Assembly: GCA_903850725.1 (NCBI GenBank)
Contig: CAINMG010000128.1
Span: 1 to 5,250 of the forward strand
Length of the DNA: 5,250 nt
DNA from: Candidatus Staskawiczbacteria bacterium
GTDB lineage: Bacteria > Patescibacteriota > Minisyncoccia > Minisyncoccales > Staskawiczbacteraceae
Direction of reading: 5' to 3'
In this document: positions 4,380 to 5,250 of the stretch, one piece after another
How the letters are laid out: every line of letters begins with the position of its first letter
Numbering within the stretch: position 1 is the stretch's first letter
Position numbers and translations under genes: made by a program
The notes under the pieces: model-generated
Told to the model about the DNA's origin: nothing
Database searches by the model: none
What the model saw: the letters and a program-made list of their open reading frames with translations, nothing else

Positions 4380-4790
4380 TTATACAACTGCTTGAGTGCA
4401 ATGGCCACATCTTTTAGCATCCAAAGGAATTTCGCTTAAGCATTCTTTACACTTCTTGGTATTTGCGACTGCTTCTTTCTTTTTGCTGACTTTTTCCATT
4501 AATTTATTTACCGGCAAAACCACAAAGAAATAAACAGCAGCTGCCACAAGCAAAAACGAAATTACAGCATTTATTAATTCTCCATACATAAACTTGCTAC
4601 CGTTTAAGGTAAAAAATAACCCCGAAAAATCTGGAACTTTTGCTACAGCCCCAATAAGTGGAGTAAGCAAACCCTTCACTAGAGCCGTAACTACTGCTCC
4701 AAATGATGCTCCAATAACTACGCCCACAGCAAGATCAACAACATTGCCTCGCAAAATAAAATCCTTAAATCCCTCCAACATTTTGTTCAT
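4380..4790 (-). CDS. mscL: Large-conductance mechanosensitive channel MscL
   Basis: MscL is a homopentameric inner-membrane channel that opens under membrane tension to release solutes during hypo-osmotic shock. Starting at the ATG ending at 4790, the protein is 136 aa and begins MNKMLEGFKDFILRGNVVDL, the family's usual N-terminus. An in-frame ATG at 4838 would add 16 residues with no counterpart in the family, so it is rejected. TM1 (about 17-45) contains VDLAVGVVIGASFGAVV with the pore-lining small residues. A short periplasmic loop (about 50-68) and TM2 (about 70-98, INAVISFLLVAAAVYFFVV) follow. The C-terminus carries CKEC...CGHC (Cys 114, 117, 128, 131), a zinc-ribbon tail seen in a subset of MscL proteins. 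An 81-base spacer separates it from the upstream gene, so it may have its own promoter, but none is convincing. Confidence 0.97.
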   Translation of the reverse strand: MNKMLEGFKDFILRGNVVDLAVGVVIGASFGAVVTALVKGLLTPLIGAVAKVPDFSGLFFTLNGSKFMYGELINAVISFLLVAAAVYFFVVLPVNKLMEKVSKKKEAVANTKKCKECLSEIPLDAKRCGHCTQAVV

Positions 4791-4871
4791 ATTTTTTGCA
4801 TAATAAATAAATTTTAAAACTTTTGTTAACAGAAACAAAATATCATTTATTCATGCTTTTTAATATTTAGC

Positions 4872-5243
4872 TTATTTTTTTGGCTTTAGTTTAATTTTAT
4901 ACCAACCGACTAAAAGAGGCATTATAAAGGTAAAAGCATAATACAAATAAATATCTAATTTGTAGTAGTTTTCAATATTAAATAATTTTACATTAAAAAT
5001 ATAATCTAACACCACAGCCATTATTGTCCAAATAAGACCTACTCCAAAAAAGCACATAAACTCTTCTCTTTCTATCTTTTTAAATAGCACCCAAAGAGTG
5101 ATAATTATCCCGATTGGCGTAATCACCCAGCCTATTAGATTAGCTGGTACTACCATAAACAAGACAACTCCTAAAAACCAACCAATCAACCACAGTATAA
5201 ATCCCCAAAACAAAGTATTTTTTAAAATTTTTATTTTTTCCAT
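4872..5243 (-). CDS. Unrecognised 123-aa membrane protein
   Basis: This small integral membrane protein has four hydrophobic segments (about 9-32, 35-54, 62-84 and 98-116). Its second segment carries GWVITPIGIIITLWVLF, and its C-terminus is basic (KIKLKPKK). The pattern suggests both ends in the cytoplasm. I do not recognise the family and assign no function. The ATG at 5241-5243 is only 7 bases from the window edge, so upstream signals cannot be judged. The gene is on the same strand as mscL, 81 bases ahead of it, and shares its AT-rich composition. The reading frame is complete. Confidence 0.72.
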   Translation of the reverse strand: MEKIKILKNTLFWGFILWLIGWFLGVVLFMVVPANLIGWVITPIGIIITLWVLFKKIEREEFMCFFGVGLIWTIMAVVLDYIFNVKLFNIENYYKLDIYLYYAFTFIMPLLVGWYKIKLKPKK

Positions 5244-5250
5244 AATTTTA

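Noticed and set aside
4791..4838. Upstream ATG extension of MscL
   Set aside because: The extra 16 residues have no counterpart in the family. The ATG ending at 4790 begins directly at the conserved N-terminus.

Overview
The window joins two very different kinds of DNA. Positions about 1-150 and 1790-5250 are strongly AT-rich (for example 15 of 60 bases are G or C in 3541-3600) and carry seven genes, all on the minus strand. Positions about 160-1785 are near 50% GC (32 of 60 in 1141-1200) and carry two genes on the plus strand. Small, tightly packed, AT-rich membrane-protein genes without Shine-Dalgarno sites, a mscL gene, a ywbE gene and an adjacent block of unrecognised genes with balanced GC suggest a bacterium, possibly Patescibacteria (candidate phyla radiation). 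That placement is inference. TAA and TGA are read as stops, so nothing suggests a UGA-recoded lineage.

GC-rich plus-strand unit (116-1783). A textbook promoter (TTGACA, 17 bp, TATAAT with an extended TG) starts a transcript near 151. The transcript opens with a stem-loop, continues with two abutting hairpins and reaches a strong ribosome-binding site and a GTG start at 267. Gene 1 (267-731, 154 aa) is an unrecognised soluble protein. It is followed by two strong hairpins (754-787 and 792-825), a second set of small hairpins (856-914), and gene 2 (951-1676, 241 aa), also unrecognised, with a cysteine-rich tail. A terminator-like hairpin ends the unit at 1749-1783. I see no transposase, integrase, convincing attC site or terminal repeats, so how this unit arrived is not visible.

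Junction (1784-1960). There are no genes here. The stretch holds three successive inverted repeats (1848-1867, 1874-1893, 1910-1943). The last two have T-runs on their plus-strand side, so they point terminators into the 3' end of the minus-strand genes.

Minus-strand block (5243 down to 1961). In transcription order it contains a four-helix membrane protein of unknown role, the mechanosensitive channel MscL with a C-terminal zinc ribbon, YwbE, a 60-aa basic protein, a long TspO/MBR-like membrane protein, a DUF2177 membrane protein and a DUF1295 (steroid 5-alpha-reductase-like) membrane protein. The last three are packed with a 1-base gap and a 4-base ATGA overlap, so they are very probably co-transcribed and translationally coupled. 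Together they suggest a membrane, lipid or stress module. In proteobacteria DUF1295 and DUF2177 genes often sit with cyclopropane-fatty-acid synthase and photolyase genes.
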